Of a DNA stretch of 64,000 bases, positions 1-8,554 are shown one piece after another. Position 1 is the first letter of the stretch; every line of letters begins with the position of its first letter. The stretch comes from Streptomyces thermodiastaticus (GTDB lineage: Bacteria; Actinomycetota; Actinomycetes; Streptomycetales; Streptomycetaceae), in the NCBI RefSeq assembly GCF_014656135.1, contig NZ_BNBV01000002.1, positions 124,001 to 188,000 on the forward strand. Reading direction: 5' to 3'. The notes under the pieces were generated by a model. It worked only from the letters and a program-made list of their open reading frames with translations, did no database searches and was not told the origin of the DNA. Position numbers and translations under genes: made by a program.

Positions 1-159
1 CAGCTCGATCTCGTTGCCCAGCAGGCTGCCCGGGGTGAGGGCTCCGCGTTCGATCGCGGCCTCGAGCTGCTGCGCCAGCTGGAAGTAGAGTGGCACCGGC
101 GAGTTCCGGTCCACTCGCAGCTCAAGAGACACCGTGGGGTCCGCTTCTGCTTTGGGCAC
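1..159 (-). CDS. GntR-family transcriptional regulator, N-terminal fragment (runs off window)
   Basis: Only the first 53 codons are present; the gene continues beyond base 1. The translation begins with a GTG (157-159) and contains PLYFQLAQQLEAAIERGAL near residues 23-41, the usual opening of a GntR winged-helix DNA-binding domain. There is no Shine-Dalgarno sequence. A -10-like TAGGCT (minus strand, 166-171) ends 6 nt before the GTG, with a TTTCCG hexamer 17 bp further upstream, which fits a leaderless transcript. It is divergent from an inositol-dehydrogenase-like oxidoreductase and probably controls it. The effector domain lies outside the window, so the ligand cannot be guessed. Confidence 0.85.
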   Translation of the reverse strand, partial: MPKAEADPTVSLELRVDRNSPVPLYFQLAQQLEAAIERGALTPGSLLGNEIEL

Positions 160-209
160 GGTGCGAGCCTAGCCGGGTGACCGGTTGACGGAAAGTCGTA
201 TCGTCCGGT

Positions 210-219
210 TGTCCGGACA
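210..219. promoter_or_regulatory. Palindromic operator candidate in GntR/oxidoreductase intergenic region
   Basis: TGTCCGGACA is a perfect 10-bp palindrome, about 50 bp from the GntR start and about 40 bp from the oxidoreductase start. On the plus strand TTGACA (226-231) and CACTTT (250-255) are spaced by 18 bp and end 6 nt before the oxidoreductase ATG. The palindrome therefore sits just upstream of that -35 and could serve the GntR product as operator. This is inference from position and symmetry. Confidence 0.5.
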
Positions 220-261
220 TGCTGTTTGACATGGACGGGCCTCCGCCCGCACTTTGTTGGC

Positions 262-1284
262 ATGCGCATAGGGGTCATCGGTACGGGCCGCATCGGCACC
301 CTGCACGCGAGAACGCTCAGCCGCCACAGCGGGGTCGGCTCGCTCATCCTCACCGACGCCGACCCGGAACGGGCCCGGCAGCTGGCCCACCGGCTCGGCG
401 AGACCGCGGCGCCCGGGGTGGACGAGGTCTTCACCTGGGGCGTGGACGCGGTGGTGATCACCGCGGCCACCTCGGCGCACGCCGATCTCATCGCCCGGGC
501 GGCCCGGTTCGGGCTGCCCGTCTTCTGCGAGAAGCCCATCGCGCTCGACCTGCCGGGCACCCTGGCCGCGCTCGCCGAGGTGGAGGCGGCGGGCACGATC
601 CTGCAGATGGGGTTCCAGCGCCGGTTCGACGCCGGGTACGCCGGCGCACGGCAGGCCGTGCGCTCGGGACGCCTCGGCCGGCTGCACACGGTCCGCGCGC
701 TGACCTGCGACCAGGCGCCGCCGCCCGCGGAGTGGCTGCCGCTGTCGGGCGGACTGTTCCGGGACACGCTGATCCACGACTTCGACATCCTGCGCTGGGT
801 GACCGGCCGCGAGGTGGTGCATGTCTACGCGGCCGGCTCCGCGGCGGGCCCGGCGATGTTCCGGGACGCCGGCGACGTCGACACCGGCGCGGCGCTGCTC
901 ACCCTCGACGACGGCACGCTCGCCACGGCCACCGCGACCCGGGTCAACGGCGCCGGTTACGACGTGCGCATGGAACTCGCCGGCGAGCGGGACACCGTGG
1001 TGGTCGGCCTCGACGACCGCACCCCGATCGCCTCCGTCGAACCGACCGGGCCGCCGGCGGCGGACAAGCCGTGGCCGGGGTTCCTGGAACGCTTCGGCCC
1101 GGCCTACGAGGCGGAGCTGTCCGCGTTCGTCGAGGTCGTGCGCGGGGAGCGGCCCAACCCGTGCGACGGCCGCGAGGCCCTGCAGGCCCTGCGCATCGCC
1201 GAGGCCTGCGAGATCTCCCGCCGTGAGCACCGGCCGGTGGCCCTGGCGGAGATCCCGGGCGGGTTCGCGGCCGGGGCGCGGTGA
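262..1284 (+). CDS. Gfo/Idh/MocA-family oxidoreductase (inositol 2-dehydrogenase-like)
   Basis: 340 aa, the usual size for this NAD(P)-dependent sugar or cyclitol dehydrogenase family. An N-terminal Rossmann fold carries GVIGTGRIG at residues 4-12. The family lysine is in FCEKP at about residues 88-92, and a C-terminal substrate domain follows with the HDFDILRW stretch carrying the usual catalytic Asp/His region. The start at 262 is chosen because the protein then begins directly with MRIGVIG; an earlier in-frame ATG (226) adds 12 unrelated residues. No Shine-Dalgarno is visible and the -10-like CACTTT ends 6 nt upstream, so translation may be leaderless. Divergent to a GntR regulator, which suggests induction by its sugar substrate. 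Exact substrate unknown; myo-inositol or a related polyol is the best guess. Confidence 0.88.
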   Translation: MRIGVIGTGRIGTLHARTLSRHSGVGSLILTDADPERARQLAHRLGETAAPGVDEVFTWGVDAVVITAATSAHADLIARAARFGLPVFCEKPIALDLPGTLAALAEVEAAGTILQMGFQRRFDAGYAGARQAVRSGRLGRLHTVRALTCDQAPPPAEWLPLSGGLFRDTLIHDFDILRWVTGREVVHVYAAGSAAGPAMFRDAGDVDTGAALLTLDDGTLATATATRVNGAGYDVRMELAGERDTVVVGLDDRTPIASVEPTGPPAADKPWPGFLERFGPAYEAELSAFVEVVRGERPNPCDGREALQALRIAEACEISRREHRPVALAEIPGGFAAGAR

Positions 1285-1381
1285 GACGCGGCACCCGGAC
1301 GGCACGGGGCGTCCTGCTGCCCGCCGGGCCGGATGCGTTCCCCGCTGCGTCCGGCCCCTTCCGCTGGGACAATGGGCGTTC

Positions 1382-2347
1382 ATGCGTGCCGCGTACATCG
1401 AGGAACGGGGCCCGGCCGAGCTGATCCGCTGGGGCGAGCTGCCCGATCCGGTGCCCGGTCCCGGCGAGGTCCTGGTGGACGTGCTGGCGACCGCGGTGAA
1501 TCCGGTGGACACGCTGGTCCGCTCCGGCCGGTTCCGTACGCCGCTGCCGTTTCCGTTCGTCGTCGGGCGCGACTTGGTCGGCACGGTGGCCTCGGCCGGG
1601 TCGGGGTTCGCGGCGGGCGAGACGGTGTGGTGCGACAGCCTGGGCCACGAGGGCCGGCAGGGGGCGACGGCCGAGCGGGCGGCGGTGCCCGCCGACCGGC
1701 TCTACCGGCTACCGGACGGGGTGCGCCCCGAGCAGGCGGTGGCCGTCGTGCATCCGGCCGTCACGGCCTGTCTGGCGCTGTTCCGGCACGGCAGACCGCG
1801 GCCGGGCGAGACGGTGCTGGTCGGTGGCGCGGCGGGCAATGTGGGCAGCGCGCTGGTGCAGTTCGCCGTGCGCGCGGGGGCACGCGTACTGGCCACCGCC
1901 GCGCCGCGGGACCACGACCATGTGCGGTCGCTGGGCGCGGCCGAGGTCGTGGACTACCGCGCCGAGGGCCTCGCCGAGCGCCTGGCGGCCTTGGCTCCCG
2001 ACGGGATCGACGTCCACGTCGACACCTCCGGGCACAACGACCTGCGCACCGCGGTGACCGTGCTGGCCCGCCGGGGCCGCATCGTGCTGCTGGCCGGGTT
2101 CGGGGACGAGCCGGTGCTGCCGGTGGGCCCGCTGTATCTGAAGGAGGGTTCGGTGCGCGGCTTCGCCCTCTCGCATGCGACGGCCGGCGAACTGGCGGAG
2201 GCTGCGCAGCGGATCAACCGGCTGCTCGCCGAGGGCGGTCTGCGTCCGCGCGCGGTGGAGTACGCGCCGATGAGCGCGGCGGCCGAGTCGCACCGCCGGA
2301 TGGAGCGCGGCGAGCTGCACGGACGCCGGATCGTTCTGCTGCCCTGA
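1382..2347 (+). CDS. Zinc-independent NADPH:quinone reductase / MDR-family alcohol dehydrogenase
   Basis: 321 aa medium-chain dehydrogenase/reductase of the quinone-oxidoreductase branch. The N-terminal GroES-like domain contains NPVDTLVRSGRF, and the nucleotide-binding motif is VGGAAGNVGSALVQFA near residues 145-160. The cysteines that bind structural zinc in true alcohol dehydrogenases are absent, as in the QOR subfamily. It likely reduces quinones or reactive enones with NADPH in the cytosol. The start is the ATG giving MRAAYIEERG; GACAAT (1368-1373) lies 8 nt upstream with no Shine-Dalgarno, so it may be leaderless. It is a monocistronic gene, convergent with the secreted RNase gene. Confidence 0.88.
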   Translation: MRAAYIEERGPAELIRWGELPDPVPGPGEVLVDVLATAVNPVDTLVRSGRFRTPLPFPFVVGRDLVGTVASAGSGFAAGETVWCDSLGHEGRQGATAERAAVPADRLYRLPDGVRPEQAVAVVHPAVTACLALFRHGRPRPGETVLVGGAAGNVGSALVQFAVRAGARVLATAAPRDHDHVRSLGAAEVVDYRAEGLAERLAALAPDGIDVHVDTSGHNDLRTAVTVLARRGRIVLLAGFGDEPVLPVGPLYLKEGSVRGFALSHATAGELAEAAQRINRLLAEGGLRPRAVEYAPMSAAAESHRRMERGELHGRRIVLLP

Positions 2348-2377
2348 TCGCCGGCGGATGCGTGGGCCGCCGCTGCC

Positions 2378-2419
2378 CGCCCCGCGGCCGCGTACGGCGG
2401 GTGGGGGGTCCGCGGGGCG
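2378..2419. terminator. Intrinsic hairpin between convergent genes
   Basis: CGCCCCGCGG (2378-2387) and CCGCGGGGCG (2410-2419) form a perfect 10-bp stem with a 22-nt loop in the gap between the quinone reductase and the RNase gene, so it can serve both strands. Confidence 0.6.
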
Positions 2420-2469
2420 AGCGGCCTGTGCGGCGCCGGCCGGGGAACCGGAGGCGCCGTCCGTGCGGA

Positions 2470-2865
2470 TCAGCAGCCGAAGTCGATCAAGTCGAACGTC
2501 TCGTAGTGATCCGCGGTGTAGTAGTCCTCCTGGTACTTCTCGCCGGTGACGATGCGCCGGGCACCGCGGGTCTGCGAGCCAGGGGTGATGACCGTGTACT
2601 CGTGGTAGTAGCCGGTCTCCTGCTGCGGCAGCACGCCCTCACGGTTCTGGAAGACCGTGCCGTCCTGCTCGAAGGGGAACGGACCGCCCTGTTCGATCAG
2701 GTCGAGGGTGTCGTACGCCTCGGGGGGCAGGTCGCTGTAGCAGATGTGACCGACCGAGGCCACGGCGGCGTTCGCCGGGCCGGCGGTGACGGTGCCGCCC
2801 ACGAGGAGGGCGGACAGAAGGGCGCCCGCGGCGCCGAGACGCGTGAGGTGTGGGGGGAATCGCAT
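2470..2865 (-). CDS. Secreted guanyl-specific ribonuclease (RNase Sa/T1 family)
   Basis: 131 aa. A signal peptide covers about residues 1-35 (charged start, hydrophobic core, cleavage near GPANA-A). The mature part matches the RNase Sa family: CYSDLPPEAYDTLDLI, then GPFPFEQDGTVFQNRE, GYYHEYTVITPG, RRIVTGE and DYYTADHYETF. By comparison with RNase Sa the catalytic Glu is in YHEYT, the Arg in ARRIVTG and the His in ADHYETF; all are present. Two cysteines, one near the mature N-terminus and the last residue, would form the family disulfide. It cleaves single-stranded RNA after guanosine outside the cell. The start at 2865 gives a normal signal peptide; the upstream ATG (2892) adds 9 residues. 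No barstar-like inhibitor gene is adjacent. Confidence 0.93.
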   Translation of the reverse strand: MRFPPHLTRLGAAGALLSALLVGGTVTAGPANAAVASVGHICYSDLPPEAYDTLDLIEQGGPFPFEQDGTVFQNREGVLPQQETGYYHEYTVITPGSQTRGARRIVTGEKYQEDYYTADHYETFDLIDFGC

Positions 2866-2990
2866 GGACCCATGATGACGCGCGTAGAGCATGGCATGTC
2901 AACGACAACTTCGTGGAGTTTTCCGGTACAAGCGGTGAAGCGATCACGATGATGATCGTTCGTCGCCCGCCCCGGACGGCTCCCGGAGGG

Positions 2991-3821
2991 TCAGCCGACG
3001 TGCGTGGAGAACAGCCCTCCCGTCGGCCCCTGCTTGTCGCCGCCCTGGGCCTTCTTCAGGGCGTTGGCGAGACTTTCGATGGTGAGGGACTGCAGGACGA
3101 CCCGGCCGTCGCCCTCCAGTGTGGCCAGGGACAGTCCCTCTCCGCCGAAGACGGCGTTCATGATCCCTTGGCGGTTGAGGCCGCCGACGCGCTGGACGCC
3201 GTAGCGGATGCCCTCCTCGAAGGCGACGACGCAACCGGTGTCGACCTCGATGCGGCCGCCGAAGTCGGCCGGGTTGAGGTCGATGAAGTTGCCGGCACCC
3301 GCGATGATCACCGTGCCGTGGCCGGTGAACTTCTCCAGCACGAACCCCTCGCCGCCGCTGAAGCCGGTGCGTCCGCCGGTGAAGGCGATGCCGAAGTCGA
3401 CGGTGGACTCGGCGGCGACGAAGGCGTCCTTCTCGGCGAACCAGGCGCGGGTGCCGTCCAGCTCCAGGGCGCGCATCTCGCCGGGCAGCACGCCCGCGAA
3501 GCCCACGGTGCCCTCCCCGGCCTGGGCGGTGAAGTACTGGAACGCCAGCGACTCGCCCGCCAGGACGCGCTGGCCGACCTGCATGGCCGTGCCCATGGCC
3601 TGGCGCAGCAGCCCGCCCACGCCGCCGCCCTGGCCGCCCGCGCCCTGGGCCTGCCGGCCGCCGTCGGACGGCCCGGACAGCCGGGTCTCCATGGTCACGT
3701 TCGCGGTCTTGAACAGGAACTTGCCGGCCTCGCAGTAGACGGTCTGGCCGGGCTGCAACTGGACGACCGCCATCTGCATGGCGTTGCCGACGATGTTCTG
3801 CTGAAGGGTCACGCCCGGCAC
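2991..3821 (-). CDS. AIM24 / TIGR00266-family protein
   Basis: 276 aa, full length for this family. It starts with [19 protein letters not shown] and contains the conserved [15 protein letters not shown] glycine-rich insert follows at about residues 50-70, then the repeated beta-strand core with [24 protein letters not shown] and a C-terminal [13 protein letters not shown] repeat. The family forms a double-stranded beta-helix and its biochemical role in bacteria is unknown. The start is uncertain: GTG 3821 or GTG 3812 both work and neither has a clear ribosome-binding site. It lies just downstream of the allantoinase remnant on the same strand, probably as a result of the deletion that removed the rest of that locus. 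Confidence 0.85.
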   Translation of the reverse strand: MPGVTLQQNIVGNAMQMAVVQLQPGQTVYCEAGKFLFKTANVTMETRLSGPSDGGRQAQGAGGQGGGVGGLLRQAMGTAMQVGQRVLAGESLAFQYFTAQAGEGTVGFAGVLPGEMRALELDGTRAWFAEKDAFVAAESTVDFGIAFTGGRTGFSGGEGFVLEKFTGHGTVIIAGAGNFIDLNPADFGGRIEVDTGCVVAFEEGIRYGVQRVGGLNRQGIMNAVFGGEGLSLATLEGDGRVVLQSLTIESLANALKKAQGGDKQGPTGGLFSTHVG

Positions 3822-3930
3822 AACGCCGGACCCGGTCCGGAAAGTTCCGGCGCGGGGCCGGTGCCCCCGGTGTCGGCCGCTGTGCGGGTGCCGGCACGCC
3901 GGGCCCCCCGGGGCGGCCTGGTGGGGGCCG

Positions 3931-4431
3931 GGTGAGCAGACGGCCTTTGGGCTCGGTGAACTCGCCGTCGGCGTAGACCCGCTCGCCGCGCAGCCAGGCG
4001 GACTTCACCAGCGGCCGCAGCTCCGTGAGGTTGCCGGGCACGGCGCCGCCCCAGAAGCCGGCGTCGACGCGCACCGTGCCGCGGGCCGCGTCCTGCTTGG
4101 TCCGCAGGTGCTCCACCTCGGTGGTGGGCGGCAGGGAGTTGAGCGGCATGTCGATCAGTGCGGTGATGCCGCCGGCCGCCGCCGCGCGCGTGGCGCTGCC
4201 GAAACCCTCCCAGGTGGTGCGGCCCGGCTCGTCGATGTGCACATGGGTGTCGACGAGTCCGGGCAGCAGGGCGTCGTCGCCGAGGCCGACCAGGCGTGCA
4301 CCGGCCGGTACCGGGGCGTCGTGGGGCAGGACGGCCGCGATGGTGCCGTCGGCGACCGCGACGGAGGCGGCGCGTGTCGCCTCGGGCGTGACGACACGTG
4401 TGGAGCGCAGCATCAGTGGTACGCCGGACAC
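3931..4431 (-). pseudogene. allB: Allantoinase remnant with large internal deletion
   Basis: From the GTG at 4431 the frame reads a normal allantoinase N-terminus ([14 protein letters not shown], then the metal-binding [17 protein letters not shown] and [19 protein letters not shown]) up to GNLTELRPL. At about 4008/4009 it jumps, in frame, to [25 protein letters not shown], which is the extreme C-terminus of the family. Only about 167 codons remain of the usual 440-450. The middle of the TIM barrel, with the remaining metal ligands and carboxylated lysine, is gone, and so is the stop codon: the frame runs on into the AIM24 gene. It cannot hydrolyse allantoin. It is divergent from an AllR-like regulator, the usual arrangement in Streptomyces. 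The allantoicase gene that normally follows is not present. Confidence 0.9.
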
Positions 4432-4765
4432 CCGGACCTCGCCTTTTGCCGCCCGCGGCGAGCGGAGCACCTGCCCCGCGCACACCCGCGCGGACGCACG
4501 GGTCTGACCCACAGGGACACATGCACGCCGCCCGGCGGGCACACCCCCGTGGACCGGACTTCGACGTTTCGTCGAAGGAGACTTCACTCCGCCTTGAGGC
4601 CCGTCAAGACAGCCCCGAGGCGGCGCGGCGACCGGGCTGTAGACCCTGGAGTCTTCCGCTGAACGGAGTCATGATTTCGGCAGACAGAACGTGCTTTCTA
4701 CCGGACGGGTTTCGGCCGCCTCCCCGCTAGAGTTGGCTCCCTGCCAGCCCCGAAAGGAACGCGCC
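4432..4765. promoter_or_regulatory. Intergenic region between allantoinase remnant and AllR-like regulator
   Basis: 334 bp without a recognisable gene. It contains a perfect 7-bp inverted repeat, TTCGACG-TTT-CGTCGAA (4560-4576), and further downstream TTCCGCTGAACGGA with TCCG/CGGA half-sites at about 4650. Either could be an operator of the IclR/AllR-type regulator. The assignment is inference, since no experimentally fixed motif can be checked here. Confidence 0.4.
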
Positions 4766-5566
4766 GTGCCGACGTCCAGCGCCAGGACCAATGACTCCGC
4801 CAGGCCCTCCTCCAGCGGCGGAGTGCAGTCACTGGAGCGCGCCTTCGTTCTGCTCGAGCGGATGGCGGACGCGGGAGGCGAGGTCGGTCTGAGCGAGCTG
4901 GCCTCGGCGAGCGGGCTGCCGCTGCCCACCATCCACCGTCTGATGCGCACGCTCGTGCTCTGCGGTTACGCACGCCAGCAGCCCAACCGGCGGTATGCGC
5001 TCGGCCCCCGGCTGATCCGTCTGGGCGAGTCCGCCTCCCGGCTGCTGGGCACCTGGGCCCGCCCCTATCTGGCCCGGCTGGTCGACGAGACCGGCGAGAC
5101 GGCGAACATGGCGCTGCTCGACAGCGACGAGGTCGTGTATGTGGCCCAGGTACCCTCCCGGCACTCGATGCGGATGTTCACCGAGGTGGGCCGGCGGGTG
5201 CTGCCGCACTCCACGGGTGTGGGCAAGGCGCTGCTGGCCCGTTTCCCCGACGACGAGGTGCGTGCCCTGCTGGCCCGGACGGGCATGCCCGCGGTCACGG
5301 AGAAGACCATCACCTCTCCGGACGTCTTCCTCGCGGCGCTGGCTCAGGTGCGCCGGCAGGGCTTCGCCATGGACGACAACGAGCAGGAGATAGGGGTGCG
5401 CTGCCTGGCGGTGACCATCCCCGGCTCCCCCACCGCCGCAGCGATCTCCATATCCGGGCCGGCGGGCCGGGTCACAGAGGCGGCGACCGCACACATCGTG
5501 CCGGTGCTGCAGCAGGTGGCGAAGGAACTCTCCCAGGCCCTGGACGGCTCGGGCACGACGGCCTGA
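4766..5566 (+). CDS. IclR-family regulator, AllR-like (allantoin/glyoxylate pathway)
   Basis: 266 aa. After a variable serine-rich N-terminus, residues 17-80 form the IclR winged helix (SLERAFVLLERMADAGGEV, LSELASASGLPLPTIHRLMR). The C-terminal effector domain contains LLDSDEVVYVAQV, RVLPHSTGVGKALLA and DDNEQEIGVRCLAV. AllR proteins bind allantoate or glyoxylate-type ligands and repress purine-ureide genes. GTG 4766 is chosen because GAAAGGA lies 7-8 nt upstream; earlier in-frame codons have no ribosome-binding site. The regulator is intact although its divergent target, the allantoinase gene, is destroyed. Malate synthase nearby (6885) is the likely remaining target. Confidence 0.85.
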   Translation: MPTSSARTNDSARPSSSGGVQSLERAFVLLERMADAGGEVGLSELASASGLPLPTIHRLMRTLVLCGYARQQPNRRYALGPRLIRLGESASRLLGTWARPYLARLVDETGETANMALLDSDEVVYVAQVPSRHSMRMFTEVGRRVLPHSTGVGKALLARFPDDEVRALLARTGMPAVTEKTITSPDVFLAALAQVRRQGFAMDDNEQEIGVRCLAVTIPGSPTAAAISISGPAGRVTEAATAHIVPVLQQVAKELSQALDGSGTTA

Positions 5567-5608
5567 GCGGCGGCGCCCCGGAACGGCGGCCGGGAGGGTG
5601 CGACGCAC

Positions 5609-5923
5609 CTACGAGCGCGGCGGCTCGCCGAACAGGTCCACCGCGGCCCGCACCTGTGCCAGGCCGGGGGCGAGGGCGCTGACCGACCCTATGGACCCGG
5701 CGATCAGCAGCAGGGAGCGGCTCAGCCGCCGGATCTCGGGCGTGCCGTCGTCCGCCATCGCGGCGAGGGCGGCCAGCTCGTCCTCGGCTATGGCGCGATC
5801 GGGGAACTCCGACGGGTGCAGGGCGAGTTCCCGGCGCAGCCGGGACACGGCGGTGCGCAGTCCCGTCACCCTGGGATCCTCGTCGCTGCCGGTCACCGGC
5901 GTCTGTTCCACGCTCCGCAACAC
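5609..5923 (-). CDS. DUF5955-family conserved Streptomyces protein
   Basis: 104 aa hypothetical protein. Visible features are an acidic N-terminus (VTGSDEDPRVTGLRTAVSRL), a helical middle with EFPDRAIAEDELAALAAM, and a hydrophobic helix SLLLIAGSIGSVSALAPGL at about residues 68-86 followed by FGEPPRS. This pattern is typical of the uncharacterised DUF5955 family, which is confined mainly to Streptomyces. The GTG at 5923 is taken as start because it follows a purine-rich GGGGGAGGG; other in-frame GTGs exist a few codons in. It is convergent with the IclR gene. Function unknown; the helix could associate with a membrane or with a partner protein. Confidence 0.7.
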   Translation of the reverse strand: MLRSVEQTPVTGSDEDPRVTGLRTAVSRLRRELALHPSEFPDRAIAEDELAALAAMADDGTPEIRRLSRSLLLIAGSIGSVSALAPGLAQVRAAVDLFGEPPRS

Positions 5924-6067
5924 AGCCCTCCCCCTCGCACACCGTCGTGCGCAGTTGCCGGATGCGGGCCAGTAAACGACAACCCGGGCCTCACGCGCCA
6001 GCATCCGGGCGGAAATTCAGTCCGTCGAGGACACCCGCCGCGCCGAGACGTCGGGTATGCAGGAGCC

Positions 6068-6706
6068 ATGACACGCACACATCTTCCGCGTCAGGAGGTC
6101 GCCGGCCTGGTCCTGGCGGCCGGTGGCGGGCGGCGGCTCGGCGGGCGGCCCAAGGCACTGCTCGTCCACCGAGGCCGGCCGCTGGTGGAGCACGCGGTGG
6201 AGGTCCTGCGGGCGGCCGGGTGCACGCGGGTGCACGTGGTGCTCGGTGCGGGGGGCGGCACGGTGCGCCGGCGGGCCCGGCTGGAGGGATGCGTCCTGGT
6301 GGACAACCCCGGCTGGGAGCAGGGCATGGGGTCCTCGCTGCGGGCGGGGCTGGACTCGCTGTCCGGCACGGGCGCCCGGGCGGCGCTGGTGTCGCTGGTG
6401 GACCAGCCGGGGATCGGGGCCGAGGCGGCGGCCCGGGTGCTGGCGGCGTACCGGGACGCGTCGTCGCTGGTGGCGGCGGCGTACGACGGCGTGCGCGGCC
6501 ATCCCGTGCTGTTCGGCGCGGCGCACTGGGCGGGCGTCGCGGCGAGTGCGACGGGCGACCGCGGGGCACGCGCGTATCTGAGGGCGCACCAGGACGCGCT
6601 CACGCTGGTCGAGTGCGGGGACGTGGCGCAGGCGTACGACATCGACACCGAGGAGGACCTGCGGCACCTCGTGAACCCGGCGGCACCGAATCCCGGCGAC
6701 CGTTGA
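6068..6706 (+). CDS. Molybdenum cofactor nucleotidyltransferase (MocA/MobA-like NTP transferase)
   Basis: 212 aa. The nucleotide-binding signature VLAAGGGRRLGGRPKALL spans about residues 14-31, with MobA-like LVSLVDQPGI, NPGWEQGMGSSLRAGL and HPVLFG downstream. MocA-type enzymes transfer CMP to molybdopterin for the xanthine dehydrogenase family, so this gene probably supports the XDH encoded at 57-61 kb. The ATG at 6068 has AGGAG 3 nt upstream. It sits between DUF5955 and malate synthase, in the same purine/ureide neighbourhood. Confidence 0.85.
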   Translation: MTRTHLPRQEVAGLVLAAGGGRRLGGRPKALLVHRGRPLVEHAVEVLRAAGCTRVHVVLGAGGGTVRRRARLEGCVLVDNPGWEQGMGSSLRAGLDSLSGTGARAALVSLVDQPGIGAEAAARVLAAYRDASSLVAAAYDGVRGHPVLFGAAHWAGVAASATGDRGARAYLRAHQDALTLVECGDVAQAYDIDTEEDLRHLVNPAAPNPGDR

Positions 6707-6884
6707 GGTTCCAGGACGGGAAAACTACGATCCACCCACCGGAACACCGGCTCTCTCGTCCCCGCATCACCCTGACGGCCGGTTTCGCGCCGACGGCCGG
6801 TCCCGCGTCGTCCTCGCGGGGGTGCGCTGCTCCCGTCCGTTCGCTCCGGGCACCCGGTGCCACCGCCGAAGGAAGTGACAGCTG

Positions 6885-8510
6885 ATGTCCGCATCCGCGT
6901 CGTCCCCGCTGACCGTCGTCGACGCCGGGCCGCTTCCCCGGCAGGAGGAGGTCCTCACCGACGCGGCACTCGCCTTCGTGGCGGAGCTGCACCGGCGGTT
7001 CACCCCGCGCCGTGACGCGCTGCTGGCCCGCCGGGCGGAGCGCCGCGCCGAGATCGCCCGCACCGCGACGATCGGTTTCCTGCCCGAGACGGCCGCGATC
7101 CGCGCGGACGACTCGTGGCAGGTCGCTCCGGCGCCCGCGGCCCTGGACGACCGCCGGGTGGAGATCACCGGTCCCACCGACCGCAAGATGACGATCAACG
7201 CCCTCAACTCGGGCGCGAAGGTCTGGCTCGCCGACTTCGAGGACGCGCTCTCACCCACCTGGGAGAACATCGTCCTCGGCCAGCTGAACCTGATCGACGC
7301 CTTCACCCGGACCATCGACTTCACCGATCCCGTGTCCGGCAAGTCGTACGCCCTGCGCCCGGAGGAGGAACTGGCCACGGTGGTCGTACGGCCCCGCGGC
7401 TGGCACCTGGACGAGCGTCACCTCGCCGACGCCGACGGCCGGCCGGTGCCCGGCGCCCTGGTCGACTTCGGCCTGTACTTCTTCCACAACGCCCGGCGCC
7501 TGCTCGACCGCGGCAAGGGACCGTACTTCTACCTGCCGAAGACGGAGTCCCACCTGGAGGCGCGGCTGTGGAACGAGATCTTCGTCTTCGCCCAGGACCG
7601 CCTCGGCATCCCGCAGGGCACCGTCCGCGCCACCGTCCTGATCGAGACGATCACGGCCGCGTTCGAGATGGAGGAGATCCTCTGGGAGCTGCGCGACCAC
7701 GCCTCCGGCCTGAACGCCGGCCGCTGGGACTATCTGTTCTCCCTGGTGAAGACCTTCCGTGACTGCGGGGAGAAGTTCGTCCTGCCGGACCGCAACGCGG
7801 TGACCATGACGGCCCCGTTCATGCGGGCGTACACCGAACTGCTGGTGCGGACCTGCCACAAGCGCGGGGCGCACGCGATCGGCGGCATGGCGGCGTTCAT
7901 CCCCTCCCGCAGGGATCCCGAGGTCAACCGGGTCGCCCTCGAGAAGGTCCGCGCCGACAAGGACCGCGAGGCGCACGACGGCTTCGACGGCTCCTGGGTC
8001 GCCCACCCCGACCTGGTGCCGGTCGCCATGGAGTGCTTCGACAGGGTGCTCGGCGACAAGCCGCACCAGAAGGACCGGCTGCGCGAGGACGTGCAGGTCA
8101 CCGCCGAGGACCTGCTCGCCGTCGACACTCTGGAGGCGAAGCCCACCCGCGGCGGCCTGGTCAACGCCGTCCAGGTCGGCATCCGCTACATCGAGTCCTG
8201 GCTGCGGGGCCAGGGCGCGGCCGCCATCTTCCACCTCATGGAGGACGCGGCCACCGCGGAGATCTCCCGCTCCCAGATCTGGCAGTGGATCGACGCCGGA
8301 GTCGTCCTGGACACCGGCGAGCGGGTCACGCCCGATCTCGTCCGCGCGATCGCCGCACAGGAGCTGGAGACCATCCGCGAGGAGACCGGCGCCGAGGCCT
8401 TCGCCGCCGGGCACTGGCAGCAGGCGCACGACCTGCTGCTGCAGGTCGCCCTCGACGAGCACTTCGCCGACTTCCTGACCGTGCCCGCGTATCAGCAGCT
8501 GGAGGGCTGA
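6885..8510 (+). CDS. aceB: Malate synthase A
   Basis: 541 aa, full length for the AceB isoform. Landmarks are [20 protein letters not shown] near residues 100-119 (malate synthase signature), the [11 protein letters not shown] segment, [20 protein letters not shown] (active-site Glu and Arg region), [20 protein letters not shown] and the C-terminal catalytic Asp region [17 protein letters not shown]. It condenses glyoxylate with acetyl-CoA to malate in the cytosol. GAAGGAAG lies about 10 nt upstream of the ATG. In this neighbourhood its glyoxylate would come from ureidoglycolate formed from allantoin. That supply is cut by the broken allantoinase, although the glyoxylate shunt would still use the enzyme. 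Confidence 0.95.
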   Translation: MSASASSPLTVVDAGPLPRQEEVLTDAALAFVAELHRRFTPRRDALLARRAERRAEIARTATIGFLPETAAIRADDSWQVAPAPAALDDRRVEITGPTDRKMTINALNSGAKVWLADFEDALSPTWENIVLGQLNLIDAFTRTIDFTDPVSGKSYALRPEEELATVVVRPRGWHLDERHLADADGRPVPGALVDFGLYFFHNARRLLDRGKGPYFYLPKTESHLEARLWNEIFVFAQDRLGIPQGTVRATVLIETITAAFEMEEILWELRDHASGLNAGRWDYLFSLVKTFRDCGEKFVLPDRNAVTMTAPFMRAYTELLVRTCHKRGAHAIGGMAAFIPSRRDPEVNRVALEKVRADKDREAHDGFDGSWVAHPDLVPVAMECFDRVLGDKPHQKDRLREDVQVTAEDLLAVDTLEAKPTRGGLVNAVQVGIRYIESWLRGQGAAAIFHLMEDAATAEISRSQIWQWIDAGVVLDTGERVTPDLVRAIAAQELETIREETGAEAFAAGHWQQAHDLLLQVALDEHFADFLTVPAYQQLEG

Positions 8511-8554
8511 CCGGTCCGCGGGGCCGGGCGGCCTCTCCCGGCTCCGGTCAGCCC
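8504..8554. terminator. Bidirectional terminator embracing both stop codons
   Basis: GGGCTGACCGG (8504-8514) and CCGGTCAGCCC (8544-8554) form a perfect 11-bp stem. The aceB TGA (8508-8510) and the stop of the convergent HipA-like gene (8548-8550) each lie inside one arm, so the two genes share one symmetrical terminator. Confidence 0.75.

Noticed and set aside
4560..4576. TTCGACG-TTT-CGTCGAA as a proven AllR box
   Set aside because: It is a perfect dyad, but I cannot verify the operator consensus of Streptomyces AllR from the sequence alone, so it is listed only as a candidate inside the intergenic entry.
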